Source of the DNA: Flavobacterium sp. N1736
Lineage (GTDB): Bacteria; Bacteroidota; Bacteroidia; Flavobacteriales; Flavobacteriaceae
DNA: 64,000 nt
Direction of reading: 5' to 3'
Assembly: GCF_025947065.1 (NCBI RefSeq)
Contig: NZ_CP109994.1
Location: forward strand, 2,666,001-2,730,000
Made by a program: the position numbers and the translations under genes. Each line of letters starts with the position of its first letter. Positions within the stretch are counted from its first letter, which is position 1. This document shows positions 33,215 to 41,615 of the stretch, piece after piece. The notes under the pieces were generated by a model. It was not told where the DNA came from. It searched no databases and worked only from the letters and a program-made list of their open reading frames with translations.

Positions 33215-33898
33215 TTATTCTGCTAATAAATTGGCTATAATTTTTGCTCCGGCTTCTGATGGATTTAGAGAAAGTTCTGCAATAATCTGTTGTTTCATTT
33301 CATCTGAATACGGAGCTTCCTGATGAGTGTAATTAATATCAAAACCCATTTCTGCAAATAATTTATCAGACCAATCATTTCTTATACAATCAAGCGTAAG
33401 ATGAATACGCGGTTCTGTACTTTTATTTGCTACGCTATGCGGAAGTTGAAAATTGGCGTACCAACATTCACCCATTTTCATGGGAACGAGTTTTTTATCC
33501 ACATAAAAAAACACCTCAGGATTCGTAATAATTGGAATATGAATTCTAAAAAACCCATCTTCATAAGAAGTGTCATTATCTACATGTTCCTTTATTTCGC
33601 TTCCGCCTCCTAATCTAAGCAATCGTACCGCTTCTTTTTCGCATTCGAACCAATCCATAATTTCCTTAAAATAAGGGCAGCGATCCAGCAAATCAGTATT
33701 TTTATATTCGGCATTTGCAAAAGAGGTAATGTCATTTATTAAACCAGACTGCGATCTTAAAGAAACACTTGTCCAATTGCCTTCGTAACGATTGGTATTA
33801 AAATGAGGCGTCCATAGATTATCTTCGCATATTGCGAGTTCTTTTTGTAATTTATCTATTGAAAAGGAAATCGGAAGTTTGCTGGAAGAGGGATTCAT
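33215..33898 (-). CDS. Aspartyl/asparaginyl beta-hydroxylase family protein
   Basis: 227 residues of the 2-oxoglutarate/Fe(II) fold. Iron ligands are the HVD of IKEHVDNDT (His and Asp, about 114-116) and the His of LPHSVANKS (about 165); the Arg in EPRIHLTLDC (about 174) would bind 2-oxoglutarate. The last 40 residues (HQEAPYSDEMKQQIIAEL..) form a short helical tail. Substrate may be a peptide, protein or amino acid. It lies between the kinase that makes PAPS and the sulfotransferase. Confidence 0.85.
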   Translation of the reverse strand: MNPSSSKLPISFSIDKLQKELAICEDNLWTPHFNTNRYEGNWTSVSLRSQSGLINDITSFANAEYKNTDLLDRCPYFKEIMDWFECEKEAVRLLRLGGGSEIKEHVDNDTSYEDGFFRIHIPIITNPEVFFYVDKKLVPMKMGECWYANFQLPHSVANKSTEPRIHLTLDCIRNDWSDKLFAEMGFDINYTHQEAPYSDEMKQQIIAELSLNPSEAGAKIIANLLAE

Positions 33899-33915
33899 AA
33901 GTTTTTAAAATTAGA

Positions 33916-34449
33916 TTAGGCCAAACCGGATATATTGTCAATAATAAAATTATAAAGTTTATTAGTCGAGAAAGGAATGGTTTCAAAATCGGTTTTTAAT
34001 ACTAAATCTGCACTTGACGGAATTTCAAAAACATCGCTTATTCCTGTAAAATTATTTATTTTATTGATATCATTATCAGGCAGTAATGCTTTTTTATACA
34101 ATCCTTTCGGATCTCTTTTAATCAAATTATTAATCGAACAATCGAGAAATACGGTTCTGACAAATTCATGCGATCTCAATTCATTTCTCAGGTTTTCGTA
34201 TGGATTTATTACGGACATCAAAACAATTGTTTCTTCTCCGATAAAATTTCGCCCAACATTAAAAAGACGTCTGACATTTTCGCATCTGTCATCTTTAGAA
34301 AATCCTAAATCTTTACAAATCGTTTTTCTGTAAACATCGCCATCAATTATTTCGGCTTTATACCCATTTTCAATCAACAAATGCCGAACATTTTCTGCCA
34401 ATGTTGTTTTTCCTGAACCTGATAATCCTGTAAATTGTATCAAAATCAT
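33916..34449 (-). CDS. cysC: Adenylyl-sulfate (APS) kinase
   Basis: 177 residues. P-loop GLSGSGKTT (about 8-16), DGDVYRKTICKDLGFSKDDR CENVRR (about 38-63), VINPYENLRNELR, RDPKGLYKKAL and FTGISDVFEIP follow the CysC pattern in order, so it should phosphorylate APS to PAPS. No ATP sulfurylase or PAPS reductase gene is next to it, so it does not belong to a sulfate-assimilation cluster but appears devoted to the sulfotransferase two genes downstream. First gene of the unit. Confidence 0.9.
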   Translation of the reverse strand: MILIQFTGLSGSGKTTLAENVRHLLIENGYKAEIIDGDVYRKTICKDLGFSKDDRCENVRRLFNVGRNFIGEETIVLMSVINPYENLRNELRSHEFVRTVFLDCSINNLIKRDPKGLYKKALLPDNDINKINNFTGISDVFEIPSSADLVLKTDFETIPFSTNKLYNFIIDNISGLA

Positions 34450-34530
34450 TGCGAATTTTCTTTTGTTTTTTTAACCTTAAAACTAAATAATTTGTAGGAA
34501 TGAAACAATAAGTATAAATACCCTTTTATT

Positions 34531-34624
34531 AGGTACGCAACAAATTGATAGTTATTGCGTACCTACGGCACGCTAAATTTATTTCAATTCTTATTTTCTA
34601 CCAATATTTAGTACCTAAAGGCAC
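34531..34624. repeat. Intergenic repeat with AGGTACGCAA/TTGCGTACCT
   Basis: Perfect 10-bp inverted arms at 34531-34540 and 34555-34564, followed by CTACGGCACGC and, further on, TTTTCTACCAATATTTAGTA CCTAAAGGCAC. The CTACCAATATT...CCTA(C/A)GGCAC word is one I associate with repeated intergenic sequences in Bacteroidota; only one copy is in the window. Confidence 0.6.
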
Positions 34625-34687
34625 AAAATATAAGCTTTCGCAGTTTGATTGGTATAAATCATTATTTTTATCTTTTAATTGTATAAA

Positions 34688-35398
34688 ATGAAAAAGAAAC
34701 TTGTTGTATTAACGGGAGCCGGAATTAGTGCCGAAAGTGGAATTAAAACTTTTCGCGACAGTGATGGTTTATGGGAAGGTCATGATGTGATGGAAGTTGC
34801 AACGCCCGAAGGCTGGCGAAAAAATCAGGAATTGGTTTTGGACTTTTATAACAAAAGACGCCAGCAGCTTAAAGAAGTTGAACCCAATTTAGGTCATAAA
34901 ATTTTAGCCGAATTAGAACAGGATTTTGATGTGCATATTATTACCCAAAATGTTGATGATTTGCACGAACGCGCCGGAAGTACAAAAGTTTTGCATTTGC
35001 ACGGGGAATTACTAAAAGTAAGAAGTACCAAAAATCGTAATTTAATTCTTGATTGGAAAGACGATTTATATACTGGAGATTTTGATGAAGACGGACATCA
35101 GTTACGCCCACATATTGTTTGGTTTGGCGAAGAAGTTCCTGCGCTCGAAGAAGCAATCGCCATTACAGAAACTGCTGATTATTTTGCCGTTATCGGGACT
35201 TCGTTACAAGTATATCCCGCGGCTGGATTAATTTCATATACCTATAGTATTACGCCGGTTTTTTATATTGATCCAAAACCAATTGCGATACCAAATATTC
35301 GAAATAAAGTTGAAGTTATCGCCAAAGTTGCCTCTGAAGGTGTAGCGGAATTAAGGGAACGATTAAAATCAAACAGTAATTTTGCAGATTTACACTAA
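34688..35398 (+). CDS. NAD-dependent protein deacylase (sirtuin), zinc-less form
   Basis: 236 residues from ATG 34688 (a TTG nine bases upstream is less likely). NAD motifs LTGAGISAESGIKTFRD, TQNVDDLHERAGS, catalytic His in HLHGEL, and GTSLQVYPAAGL. The small domain HLHGELLKVRSTKNRNLILD W..HQLRPHIVWFGE has none of the four zinc Cys of other sirtuins. FYNKRR (about 57-62) resembles the Y-x-x-R of class III enzymes that remove succinyl and malonyl groups. -7-like TATCTTTT at 34669. Confidence 0.9.
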   Translation: MKKKLVVLTGAGISAESGIKTFRDSDGLWEGHDVMEVATPEGWRKNQELVLDFYNKRRQQLKEVEPNLGHKILAELEQDFDVHIITQNVDDLHERAGSTKVLHLHGELLKVRSTKNRNLILDWKDDLYTGDFDEDGHQLRPHIVWFGEEVPALEEAIAITETADYFAVIGTSLQVYPAAGLISYTYSITPVFYIDPKPIAIPNIRNKVEVIAKVASEGVAELRERLKSNSNFADLH

Positions 35399-35474
35399 TT
35401 CAAAGAGCATTTTTCGCAGAGATTAGTCAAATTACTGTTTAATCTTTTGTCTATTTTAATCCGCAAATTCTGTT

Positions 35475-35482
35475 TATATTTG
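35475..35482 (+). promoter_or_regulatory. -7 box of purB
   Basis: TATATTTG followed by CACC, an exact TAnnTTTG match, 26 bases before the purB ATG. Confidence 0.6.
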
Positions 35483-35507
35483 CACCTTTCGAACAAACAA
35501 CATAACA

Positions 35508-36854
35508 ATGACTACTTTAAACGAATTGAATGCTATATCGCCAATTGACGGAAGATATAGAAGTAAGACCCTTTCATTAGCCTCTTTTTTCTCTGAAGAA
35601 GCTTTAATCAAATACCGTGTATTAGTTGAAATTGAATATTTTATCGCTTTGTGCGAAGTTCCTTTGCCACAACTTGCAGACGTAAATCCAAATTTATTTG
35701 AGAGTTTACGTAACATCTATAAAAATTTCTCTACTCAAGATGCGCTTTGGATAAAAGAAACAGAAAAAGTAACCAACCACGACGTAAAAGCGGTTGAATA
35801 TTTTATTAAAGATGCTTTTGAAAAATTAGGCTTATCTCAATATAAAGAGTTCATTCACTTTGGTTTAACGTCTCAGGATATTAACAATACTGCAATTCCG
35901 CTTTCTACAAAAGAAGCTTTTGAGCAGGTTTATATGCCATCTTTAATTACTTTAATTTCTAAACTAAAAGAATTAAGTGTTGAATGGAAAGATATTCCGA
36001 TGTTGGCACGTACGCACGGACAACCGGCTTCTCCTACTCGTTTGGGTAAAGAAATTTTGGTTTTTGTAGAGCGTCTTGAAGAGCAAATGCGTTTGTTATT
36101 CAACATTCCGTTTGCTGCTAAATTTGGTGGAGCAACAGGAAACTACAACGCACATCATGTTGCATATCCGCAAATTGACTGGAAACAATTTGGTAGTAAA
36201 TTTGTAGAAACAGATCTTGGTTTACACCACTCTTTTCCAACAACTCAAATTGAACATTACGATCATTTTGCAGCATTTTTTGATGCTTTAAAAAGAATCA
36301 ACAATATTGTTATCGATTTAGATCGCGATATCTGGACGTATGTTTCAATGGATTATTTTAAACAAAAAATCAAAGCCGGAGAAATTGGATCTTCTGCAAT
36401 GCCACATAAAGTAAATCCTATTGATTTTGAAAATTCAGAAGGAAACTTAGGAATTGCAAATGCTATTTTTGAGCATTTGGCAGCTAAATTACCTGTGTCA
36501 AGATTACAGCGTGATTTAACGGATAGTACGGTTTTGCGTAATATTGGTGTTCCGATAGGACATACAATTATTGCTTTTGAAGCTTCTTTAAAAGGTTTAA
36601 ACAAATTATTGCTGAACGAAGCTAAATTTGCCGAAGATTTAGAGAAAAACTGGGCAGTTGTTGCCGAGGCTATTCAAACGATTTTACGTCGTGAAGCGTA
36701 TCCAAATCCTTATGAAGCTTTGAAAGGTTTAACCAGAACCAATGAAGCAATTGACAAAAATGCAATCCACAATTTTATTGCGACTTTAGAGGTTTCTGAT
36801 GCCGTTCGTGCAGAATTAATGCAAATAACTCCTGCTAATTACACAGGAATTTAG
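35508..36854 (+). CDS. purB: Adenylosuccinate lyase
   Basis: 448 residues. Fumarase/aspartase superfamily signature GSSAMPHKVNPIDFENSEGN (about 292-311), HFGLTSQDINNTA with the general acid His, and ARTHGQPASPTRLGKE. Catalyses two steps of purine synthesis: SAICAR to AICAR and adenylosuccinate to AMP. Single gene with own promoter and terminator. Confidence 0.97.
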   Translation: MTTLNELNAISPIDGRYRSKTLSLASFFSEEALIKYRVLVEIEYFIALCEVPLPQLADVNPNLFESLRNIYKNFSTQDALWIKETEKVTNHDVKAVEYFIKDAFEKLGLSQYKEFIHFGLTSQDINNTAIPLSTKEAFEQVYMPSLITLISKLKELSVEWKDIPMLARTHGQPASPTRLGKEILVFVERLEEQMRLLFNIPFAAKFGGATGNYNAHHVAYPQIDWKQFGSKFVETDLGLHHSFPTTQIEHYDHFAAFFDALKRINNIVIDLDRDIWTYVSMDYFKQKIKAGEIGSSAMPHKVNPIDFENSEGNLGIANAIFEHLAAKLPVSRLQRDLTDSTVLRNIGVPIGHTIIAFEASLKGLNKLLLNEAKFAEDLEKNWAVVAEAIQTILRREAYPNPYEALKGLTRTNEAIDKNAIHNFIATLEVSDAVRAELMQITPANYTGI

Positions 36855-36876
36855 ATAAAACGTAAAATATTTTACC

Positions 36877-36908
36877 AAAAAAAGCTATCTTTATCGATAG
36901 CTTTTTTT
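36877..36908 (+). terminator. Terminator after purB
   Basis: AAAAAAAGCTATC-TTTATC-GATAGCTTTTTTT, a 12-bp stem with A and T tracts, 22 bases past the stop. Confidence 0.85.
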
Positions 36909-37032
36909 ATTGTCTATAAACTCTATTGGGAAACTAGCCCAAATCTAATAAAAGCCTTTTGCAAAAAAAACTTGTTTTTAGGTAAAGCCTGAAACAAAAA
37001 ACCGGACTAGCTCCTGAACAAAACACCAACTT

Positions 37033-39267
37033 ATGATTGCCTTAAACGCCGCTGCTGAAGCTACACACCACTTGAGACCTTTAATTAGTGATTTGGGATT
37101 AATCCTGATTACTGCCGGAATTGCTGTGCTTCTTTTTAAAAAAATGAAACAGCCTTTGGTTCTGGGTTATTTAATCGCAGGTTTTTTAGCGGGAAACCAT
37201 TTTGACTTTTTCCCGTCTATAACCGAAATGAAAAGTGTGGAGGTTTGGGCAGAAATTGGTGTAATCATTTTATTATTTAGTTTAGGACTCGAATTTAGTT
37301 TTAAAAAACTGATGAAAGTAGGCGGTACAGCCTCAATTACGGCGATTACCCAAATAATTACGATGGTTATAATTGGTTATTTCGTTGGTCAATGGATGGG
37401 CTGGGGTTCTATGGACAGTATTTTTCTTGGTGTAATAATATCAATTTCCTCAACAACAATTATTTTAAAAACGTTTGACGAACTGGGTGTTAAAGCACAA
37501 AAATTTGCCGGAATCGTTATTGGTTCGCTAATCGTTCAGGATATTGTAGCTATTTTAATGATGGTTTTACTTTCGACAATTGCCGTAAGTCAGCAATTTT
37601 CAGGAAGTGAATTGATGATGTCTGTTTTAAAATTAATTTTCTTTCTGACAGCCTGGTTTGTGGGCGGAATCTTTTTTATACCTACAATCCTTAAAAAAAC
37701 AAAACATTTACTAACTGATGAGATGCTGCTTATTATTTCGCTTGCATTGTGTTTAATGATGGTAAGTTTTGCAGCAAATGTTGGATTTTCTCCCGCTTTG
37801 GGCGCTTTTATTATGGGATCTATTATTGCCGAAACTACACAGGCAGAACATATTGAACACTTAATAAAACCGGTAAAAGATTTATTTGGTGCCATATTTT
37901 TTGTGTCAGTTGGCATGTTAATCGATCCGGAAATGCTGTACACGCACGCGCTTCCGGTTGCAATTTTAACTGTTGTAACTATTATTGGTCAGTCTGTTAG
38001 CTCTACAATTGGCGCTTTACTTGCCGGACAGCCGCTTAAACAGTCTGTACAAACAGGAATGAGTTTATCGCAAATTGGTGAATTCTCGTTTATTATCGCA
38101 ACTCTGGGAATGACATTAAACGTTACGAGTTCGTTTTTATATCCAATTGTTGTGGCGGTTTCGGCAGTAACAACATTTACAACTCCGTTTATGGTAAAAT
38201 ATGCAGTGCCTTTTTCTAATTTTCTGGAAAGAAAAATGCCTAAAAAATGGATTAAAAACATTAATCGATATAGTGTAAATGCGCAGGCAATAAAAGCAGT
38301 AAGTACCTGGCAAAAAGTTCTGAAAGCCTACATTTTGCAAATTGTAGTACACACGATTATTATTGCTGCCGTAATTTTATTATCATCAAAATTTGTAGCG
38401 CCTTTGGTAGCCGATACAAGATTTGGAAACACGCTCGCAGCATTAATAACATTAGTTATAATTGCTCCTTTTTTATGGGCACTTTCCTTGCGACGTGTTG
38501 CAGTAGAAGAAGTCGAATTATTATGGGAAGAACGTAAATATCGCGGCGCGCTATTAATGTTAATTTTAATAAGAATGAGCCTTGGTTTATTCTTCATTGG
38601 TTTTTTATTAAACATATTCTTCTCTCCGTTAGTTGCTTTTGTTGCCCTGATCATTGCAATTGTGGTATATCAAATATTTCCAAAAAAACTAAACGAGCAA
38701 TACCACAGAATTGAAAGTCACTTTTTGAAAAATTTAAACGATCGTGAAAACAAAAAAATCGACAGACGTTATGCTAATTTAATGCCTTGGGATGGTCACA
38801 TGTCGTTTTTCGATATAGGAAAAGAATCAAACTTAGCCGGAAAAACATTGCAGGAATTGCGTATTCGCGAACAAATGGGAATCAATATTGCGTATATAAA
38901 ACGTGGTGAAGTAACAATCCCTATTCCAACCAAAACTGAACGTTTGTTTCCCGGTGATGAAATTTGTGTTATTGGTACTGATGCTCAGGTTACTGAATTT
39001 AATAAGTATTTAAATCAAAATGAAACCGAAGCTGCAAAAGCCGTAGAAGAATCTCAAATTGTTTTACGTCAGCTGGAAGTTTCTGATGAAGAATTTATAC
39101 AGAAAAGTATCGGACAATTTAGAACTAAAACCAACGGAATGGTGGTGGGAATTGAACGAAACGGAAATCGTATTTTAAACCCTGAATCTCATTTAACTTT
39201 AGAAAAAAATGATATTCTTTGGGTCGTCGGAGATAAAAAACGAATGAACGAATTAATTAGAAAATAG
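37033..39267 (+). CDS. CPA2-family cation:proton antiporter, KefB-like with two RCK_C domains
   Basis: 744 residues. About 13 membrane helices in the first 390 (LGLILITAGIAVLLFKKMKQ, VIILLFSLGLEFSFK, GFSPALGAFIMGSIIAE, FFVSVGMLIDP, SLSQIGEFSFIIATLG), followed by extra helices near 430-550 and two TrkA-C-like domains (FDIGKESNLAGKTLQELRIR ..GDEICVIGTD; NGMVVGIERNGNRIL..DILWVVGDKKRM). The RCK_N/NAD domain of E. coli KefB is missing. Likely K+ or Na+ efflux controlled by a ligand binding the RCK_C domains. Confidence 0.9.
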   Translation: MIALNAAAEATHHLRPLISDLGLILITAGIAVLLFKKMKQPLVLGYLIAGFLAGNHFDFFPSITEMKSVEVWAEIGVIILLFSLGLEFSFKKLMKVGGTASITAITQIITMVIIGYFVGQWMGWGSMDSIFLGVIISISSTTIILKTFDELGVKAQKFAGIVIGSLIVQDIVAILMMVLLSTIAVSQQFSGSELMMSVLKLIFFLTAWFVGGIFFIPTILKKTKHLLTDEMLLIISLALCLMMVSFAANVGFSPALGAFIMGSIIAETTQAEHIEHLIKPVKDLFGAIFFVSVGMLIDPEMLYTHALPVAILTVVTIIGQSVSSTIGALLAGQPLKQSVQTGMSLSQIGEFSFIIATLGMTLNVTSSFLYPIVVAVSAVTTFTTPFMVKYAVPFSNFLERKMPKKWIKNINRYSVNAQAIKAVSTWQKVLKAYILQIVVHTIIIAAVILLSSKFVAPLVADTRFGNTLAALITLVIIAPFLWALSLRRVAVEEVELLWEERKYRGALLMLILIRMSLGLFFIGFLLNIFFSPLVAFVALIIAIVVYQIFPKKLNEQYHRIESHFLKNLNDRENKKIDRRYANLMPWDGHMSFFDIGKESNLAGKTLQELRIREQMGINIAYIKRGEVTIPIPTKTERLFPGDEICVIGTDAQVTEFNKYLNQNETEAAKAVEESQIVLRQLEVSDEEFIQKSIGQFRTKTNGMVVGIERNGNRILNPESHLTLEKNDILWVVGDKKRMNELIRK

Positions 39268-39277
39268 TTCTTTTTAA

Positions 39278-39375
39278 AGCTTCTAAGATGCTAATTTTCT
39301 AAGTTACTGAGTTTTTTTCTTCAGTAATATATCTTAGAAACTTAGCAACTTAGTAACTCAGTATCTTAGCAACTT
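39278..39375. repeat. Word-repeat hairpin, CTTAGTAACT family
   Basis: GCTTCTAAGATGCTAATTTT CTAAGTTACTGAG on the left and ATCTTAGAAACTTAGCAACT TAGTAACTCAGTATCTTAGC AACTTA on the right are inverted and made of the words CTAAG/CTTAG with spacers. It lies between two convergent genes. Confidence 0.75.
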
Positions 39376-40012
39376 ATTTATTAGGTTGCGGTGTCATACG
39401 TAAATACGGTTTTATAGGTGTATGCCCTTTTGGAAATTTTGCCGCAATATCACTATCCGGAACCGCTGGCGTAATGACTACGTCTTCGCCATCTTTCCAG
39501 TTTGCAGGTGTTGCAACGCTGTAATTAGCCGTTAATTGCAAACTATCAATAACACGAAGTAATTCTTCAAAATTTCTTCCTGTAGAAGCCGGATAAGTCA
39601 AAGTAAGTTTGATTTTTTTATCAGGACCAATTACGAAAACAGAACGCACTGTAAATTTTTCGCTCGCATTTGGATGAAGCATATCATACAAAGTTGCTAT
39701 CTTTTTATCTTCATCAGCAATAATTGGAAAATTGACTTCTGTATTTTGAGTTTCGTTGATGTCTTTGATCCACTCTTTATGTGATTCTAAACCATCAACA
39801 CTCAAAGCAATAACCTTCGTATCTCTTTTTGTAAATTCAGGAAGATAGTTTGCCACAGTTCCTAATTCAGTTGTACATACAGGAGTAAAATCTGCCGGAT
39901 GCGAAAATAAAACACCCCAGGAATCTCCTAACCATTCATGAAAACTAATTGGTCCTTGTGTGGTCTCTGCCTGAAAATCCGGAGCTATATCGCCTAATCT
40001 TAATGTTGACAT
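39374..40012 (-). CDS. 1-Cys peroxiredoxin, Prx6 type
   Basis: 212 residues. Peroxidatic Cys in FSHPADFTPVCTTELG (about 36-51), VIALSVDGLESHKEWIKDI, NFPIIADEDKKIA and SVFVIGPDKKIKLTLTYPAS TGRN are typical of the Prx6 group; a second resolving Cys is absent. It reduces hydrogen peroxide and organic peroxides in the cytoplasm. Confidence 0.95.
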   Translation of the reverse strand: MSTLRLGDIAPDFQAETTQGPISFHEWLGDSWGVLFSHPADFTPVCTTELGTVANYLPEFTKRDTKVIALSVDGLESHKEWIKDINETQNTEVNFPIIADEDKKIATLYDMLHPNASEKFTVRSVFVIGPDKKIKLTLTYPASTGRNFEELLRVIDSLQLTANYSVATPANWKDGEDVVITPAVPDSDIAAKFPKGHTPIKPYLRMTPQPNK

Positions 40013-40122
40013 AATTTAATTTTTTAGTTCATCTAAAATTAACTAAAAAATGAATAAAGAAAACATCTAATATTTAAAAATAAGTTAAAATTCTATCTTT
40101 TCTATCTAATTACTATTCTAAT

Positions 40123-41034
40123 CTAAATAAACTGTACCACAAAGTACCAAATAGCAAGGGTTACGAACGAAATCGGGATTCCAAAACCAATCATCATACT
40201 GCTTAATTTTGGCTTTAAACCATAAGTCGAAGCCAGAATTGCACCTGTAATCATCGGTGCCATCGCAATTTCGATAATTGTTATTTTTATGGCTTCAGAA
40301 TGCTGGTTAAAAACAAACACATATAAAACAAAAATGATCAGCGGCGTGACAATAAGCCGGAAGAAAAGTCCGAGTTGTAAAAATTTCCAATGACGGCTTT
40401 TTCGATCAAAACTCAGCTGTAATCCAACTGAAAATAAAGCCAGCGGTGTAACCAGACTTCCTAATTTTAATAGAACAGACTGAACATTCAAATCTAAAGC
40501 ATATTGAAAAACGTTTAATAAACAAGCTACTACAAAGGTGAGAAACGGTGGAAAAAGAATTATTTTTTTGAAAATACTCAATGCATCCGGACTTCCTTTT
40601 GAATAAAAAGCTGCAACAAAAACGCCCAAAGTCGAAACCACAACAAACGTTCCTGGCTGATCTACCAAAACTGCGGTTTCTAAACCTTTTTTTCCAAACA
40701 AAGCTTCTACAATTGGATAACCAAGAAATGAAGAATTACTTAATCCGGCTGTCAAAACCAAACAGCCAATGAGTTTATTTGACCAACCCAATCTTCTTCC
40801 TAAAAAATGGAAAAATAAAAAAGCCAGTAAAAAACTAATCCACCCCGCTCCTATCGGAAACAATAATTCATTGCTCCATTTTATCTTTGGAATATGATAT
40901 AAAGTGATGGCAGGAAGACATAAATAAATGACAATTTTATTGATGTTTTTGTAAATATGAGTCGGAAACCGCTTTACATTCTGCAAAAGCAATCCTAAAA
41001 ACAAAAAGAAGAATATTATAAGAAAGTTGTTCAT
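40123..41034 (-). CDS. AEC family transporter
   Basis: 303 residues from MNNFLIIFFFLFLGLLLQN; a slightly earlier ATG (41052) is rejected because it lies on the -7 box. Ten hydrophobic segments with LCLPAITLYHIPK near 40, SNSSFLGYPIVEALFGKKGL near 105, and repeated SLVTPLALFSVGLQLSF fit the auxin efflux carrier / malate permease group. Substrate, probably an organic acid, is unknown. Confidence 0.88.
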   Translation of the reverse strand: MNNFLIIFFFLFLGLLLQNVKRFPTHIYKNINKIVIYLCLPAITLYHIPKIKWSNELLFPIGAGWISFLLAFLFFHFLGRRLGWSNKLIGCLVLTAGLSNSSFLGYPIVEALFGKKGLETAVLVDQPGTFVVVSTLGVFVAAFYSKGSPDALSIFKKIILFPPFLTFVVACLLNVFQYALDLNVQSVLLKLGSLVTPLALFSVGLQLSFDRKSRHWKFLQLGLFFRLIVTPLIIFVLYVFVFNQHSEAIKITIIEIAMAPMITGAILASTYGLKPKLSSMMIGFGIPISFVTLAIWYFVVQFI

Positions 41035-41049
41035 ATCAAGACTTGAACA

Positions 41050-41057
41050 CAAAAATA
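41050..41057 (-). promoter_or_regulatory. -7 box of the AEC gene
   Basis: Minus strand TATTTTTG, exact TAnnTTTG, 16 bases before the ATG at 41034. Confidence 0.5.
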
Positions 41058-41124
41058 GGTATTTATAAAATGCCGTGCGACATTAATTTTTAGTTAAAAA
41101 TATTTTTTATGTGATAAAACAACT

Positions 41125-41132
41125 TATATTTG
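41125..41132 (+). promoter_or_regulatory. -7 box of the Rrf2 gene
   Basis: TATATTTG, exact TAnnTTTG. It overlaps by two bases the TGTAA-N9-TTACA palindrome, so a repressor bound there would block the polymerase. Confidence 0.6.
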
Positions 41133-41149
41133 TAACATATTTTATTACA
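41131..41149 (+). promoter_or_regulatory. Putative Rrf2 operator 1
   Basis: TGTAACATATTTTATTACA, an inverted repeat TGTAA-N9-TTACA between the -7 box and the ATG of the regulator. An 18-base near-identical site lies before the next gene (41580). Confidence 0.7.
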
Positions 41150-41151
41150 GT

Positions 41152-41559
41152 ATGCTTTCAGGTAAATTTGCCATAACGATTCACATTCTTACTTTGCTCA
41201 CTAAATTCCCAAATGATTATTTATCATCAGAATTTATTGCAGGAAGTATTAATTTGAATCCTGTTTTGGTTCGAAAAGAAATCGCAAACCTAAAAGCACA
41301 TCATATTGTAGAAAGTAAAGAAGGAAAAAATGGCGGAACAAAAATGGCTGTAGATTCATCAAAATTGACATTGAAAGAGATTTTCGAGATGACTTTTGAA
41401 TCGATAAATTTAGGTTATGCCAAAAATCAACCAAATCCGGATTGTCCTGTTGGAAAAAAAATCAATCAAAATTTGAGCGCCTTATATGCTGATATGAATC
41501 AAAAAGTTAGTTTACAATTAGAAGGAATTTCTTTGGAAGATTTTTCAAATCAGTTTTAA
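41152..41559 (+). CDS. Rrf2-family transcriptional regulator, YwnA-like
   Basis: 135 residues. Winged helix: FAITIHILTLLTKFPNDYLS SEFIAGS, LNPVLVRKEIANLKAHHIVE, and the wing KEGKNGGTKMAVDSSKLTL. Only one Cys (PNPDCPVGKKI, about residue 102), so it is not an IscR-type cluster protein but resembles YwnA/redox-sensing members with a single Cys. It probably represses itself and the NAD(P)-binding oxidoreductase 56 bases downstream through the shared palindromes. Confidence 0.9.
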   Translation: MLSGKFAITIHILTLLTKFPNDYLSSEFIAGSINLNPVLVRKEIANLKAHHIVESKEGKNGGTKMAVDSSKLTLKEIFEMTFESINLGYAKNQPNPDCPVGKKINQNLSALYADMNQKVSLQLEGISLEDFSNQF

Positions 41560-41579
41560 AACTATTTTTTACCCTAAAC

Positions 41580-41598
41580 TGTAACATTTTTTATTACT
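41580..41598 (+). promoter_or_regulatory. Putative Rrf2 operator 2
   Basis: TGTAACATTTTTTATTACT, identical to operator 1 at all but two positions, 18 bases before the ATG of the oxidoreductase. Confidence 0.7.
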
Positions 41599-41615
41599 AA
41601 TTAAAACTATATATT

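Noticed and set aside
32237..34449. Sulfate assimilation cluster
   Set aside because: ATP sulfurylase, PAPS reductase and sulfite reductase genes are absent; only PAPS formation and use are represented.
40581..40772. Plus-strand frame of 63 residues inside the AEC gene
   Set aside because: Antisense shadow of a well-supported gene with no promoter.
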